A model generated the notes under the pieces. That model saw nothing but the letters and a program-made list of their open reading frames with translations, had not been told where the DNA came from and searched no databases. Position numbers and translations under genes: made by a program. DNA of 64,000 nt, taken from Metabacillus crassostreae. Lineage in GTDB: Bacteria; Bacillota; Bacilli; Bacillales; Bacillaceae. Numbering within the stretch: the stretch's first letter is position 1; each line of letters starts with the position of its first letter. The stretch lies in assembly GCF_016908395.1 (NCBI RefSeq), contig NZ_JAFBDU010000006.1, forward strand, positions 62,001-126,000, in the 5' to 3' direction. Below are positions 62,647 through 64,000 of the stretch, piece by piece.

Positions 62647-63975
62647 ATGGTGAATAAAGAGAATGCTCCACTGATTATTGTCAATAACAATGGTAACATT
62701 GAATCCTTAAATAAAGCTGCTGAGGAGCTACTTGGATACCGATTAATTGATATCAAGAACAGAGACGTCTCCTCTATTTTCACGAATATAAATAGTAATG
62801 ACTTATTGAATTCATCAGAAAAAATACTAGAAACAATGTTAAATGTAAAAAATGCCCAAAGATCTGTTAAGGTTCATTCTGAGATCGTTGAACTGTTTGG
62901 GCAATCACTCATCTTTCTTTCTATTGAAGAACAAATTGAACAACAGCACTATTTTCAAAAAATCGAAATAGAGCTACAGGAATCTTTATCTGAATTGATT
63001 GACTTGAAATTTGCCTTAGATGAATCATCTATTGTTGCGATTACAAATCAAAAGGGGATTATTACATATGTAAATGAAACATTTTGTACGATCTCTAAAT
63101 ATACAAATGAAGAACTTATCGGTAATAGTCACAAAATTATCAATTCAGGTTACCATTCTAAAGAGTTTTTCAGAGATCTATGGAACACTATTTCTTCTGG
63201 GAAGGTGTGGAAAGGAGAAATAAGAAATAAAGCGAAAGATCATACTTATTATTGGGTGGATACTACGATTGTTCCATTTTTGGATAAAACAGGAAATCCG
63301 TATCAATATTTAGCTATTCGTAATGAGGTTACAGCTCGTAAACATGCAGAAGAAGAATTGCAGAGAATGATGTCAAAACTAATTGGTATCCAGGAGGAAG
63401 AAAGAAAGAATATCTCCAGAGAGCTGCATGATGGAATCGGTCAGAATCTGTACAGTCTCCTTATCATGATCAATCGTTTAAGAACAAATTCAAATCCAGA
63501 AATAATTGAACAGCTAGAAATGGAAATCTCTACGATTATTGAAGAAATTAGACAAATATCTTGGCAGCTAAGACCTTCTATACTTGATGATCTCGGATTA
63601 GTTCCTGCTATCCGTTCTTTTGTAAATAAGTTTTCAGAGCATTATGGTTTTAAGACAGATTTTACATATAAATTACAAAAACGACTTCCATCTGAAGTTG
63701 AAACTAGTATATACAGAATTATTCAAGAAGCTATGACAAACATAAGGAAGTACGCGGAAACAAAAGAGATTTTCCTATCATTATCTGAAGAAGAAGACTA
63801 TTTACTTGTACAAATTAAAGATGATGGAATTGGCTTTGATCCAAATATAAAAAGAAATGGTGTCGGGCTATTTAGTATGGAAGAAAGAGCCCGTTCTATA
63901 AAGGCAAAAATCGATATTAACTCAAAGATAAACGAAGGAACCATAATAACAGTCAAGGTTCCGTTTAATAAATAG
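62647..63975 (+). CDS. Soluble PAS-PAS HisKA_3 sensor histidine kinase
   Basis: A 442-residue cytoplasmic kinase without membrane spans. PAS 1 (~5-100), PAS 2 (~125-250; ITNQKGIITYVNETFC and the PAC end TYYWVDTTIVPFLD), HisKA_3 with His in NISRELHDGIGQNLYSLL, and HATPase with IYRIIQEAMTNIRKYAE, IKDDGIGFDP and GVGLFSMEERARSI. ATG 62647 lies five bases after AAAGGA; an earlier ATG at 62605 overlaps the regulator gene but lacks a site. It should phosphorylate the NarL-type regulator upstream. PAS domains suggest redox, oxygen or ligand sensing. Confidence 0.92.
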   Translation: MVNKENAPLIIVNNNGNIESLNKAAEELLGYRLIDIKNRDVSSIFTNINSNDLLNSSEKILETMLNVKNAQRSVKVHSEIVELFGQSLIFLSIEEQIEQQHYFQKIEIELQESLSELIDLKFALDESSIVAITNQKGIITYVNETFCTISKYTNEELIGNSHKIINSGYHSKEFFRDLWNTISSGKVWKGEIRNKAKDHTYYWVDTTIVPFLDKTGNPYQYLAIRNEVTARKHAEEELQRMMSKLIGIQEEERKNISRELHDGIGQNLYSLLIMINRLRTNSNPEIIEQLEMEISTIIEEIRQISWQLRPSILDDLGLVPAIRSFVNKFSEHYGFKTDFTYKLQKRLPSEVETSIYRIIQEAMTNIRKYAETKEIFLSLSEEEDYLLVQIKDDGIGFDPNIKRNGVGLFSMEERARSIKAKIDINSKINEGTIITVKVPFNK

Positions 63976-64000
63976 GAAGAAGAGCATCAGTTATAAAAGC

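Overview
The window looks like chromosomal DNA of a Bacillus-type firmicute (Bacillaceae, low G+C). Gene content and order follow a stretch of the Bacillus subtilis chromosome: comP-comA-yuxO, the mrpA-G antiporter operon, yufK-yuxK-pbpD, kapD-kapB-kinB, patB-yugE-yugF-alaR-alaT, yugI-yuzA-yugJ, pgi-yugN, mstX-yugO, yugP and yugU. Shine-Dalgarno sites are strong, GTG and TTG starts are frequent, and many operons have overlapping genes. No rRNA, tRNA, CRISPR array, prophage or intact insertion sequence was seen. Order comparisons with B. subtilis are from memory, not from a search.

Layout. 1-3.1 kb: competence two-component pair (ComP truncated by the left window edge) and the YuxO thioesterase. 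3.2-9 kb: seven overlapping mrp genes on the minus strand. 9-13 kb: small exported or membrane proteins, a frameshifted relic, YuxK and penicillin-binding protein PbpD. 13-17 kb: sporulation phosphorelay genes kapD, kapB and kinB; kapB and kinB are separated by two plus-strand genes, one a superoxide-dismutase-like lipoprotein lacking a copper ligand. 17-31 kb: amino-acid and carbon metabolism (patB, alaR-alaT, yugJ, pgi) and the Mistic-K+ channel pair, interrupted by an ECF sigma/anti-sigma-like module and several repeat elements.

32-42.6 kb is the main accessory region and the best candidate for an undescribed system. Six genes encode an Hpt-REC-GGDEF-REC protein, a membrane-anchored HEAT-repeat protein, a processive family-2 glycosyltransferase, a 1087-residue membrane-anchored glycoside-hydrolase-like protein with a C-terminal sugar-binding-like domain, a lone receiver, and a 959-residue hybrid kinase (HAMP-GAF-PAS-HisKA-ATPase-REC). 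Together they read as a polysaccharide synthesis machine with its own phosphorelay and cyclic-di-GMP synthase.

43-64 kb: yugU, tgl, a metallo-beta-lactamase-fold protein, a broken ABM-type monooxygenase, a DUF2089 gene pair, a transposase relic, a MarR-controlled MMPL exporter with a clear operator, a second diguanylate cyclase, a cold-shock gene, an OmpR-type two-component pair, a parvulin foldase, an orphan tryptophan synthase beta chain, an alcohol dehydrogenase, and a NarL-type operon whose first gene looks like a histidine kinase that has lost its ATP site.

Small interspersed repeats fill many of the longer gaps: two inverted copies of a ~300-bp element (A), three of a ~160-bp element (B), one 238-bp element (C) and three tandem Bacillus-type dyad repeats at 25.4-25.75 kb.
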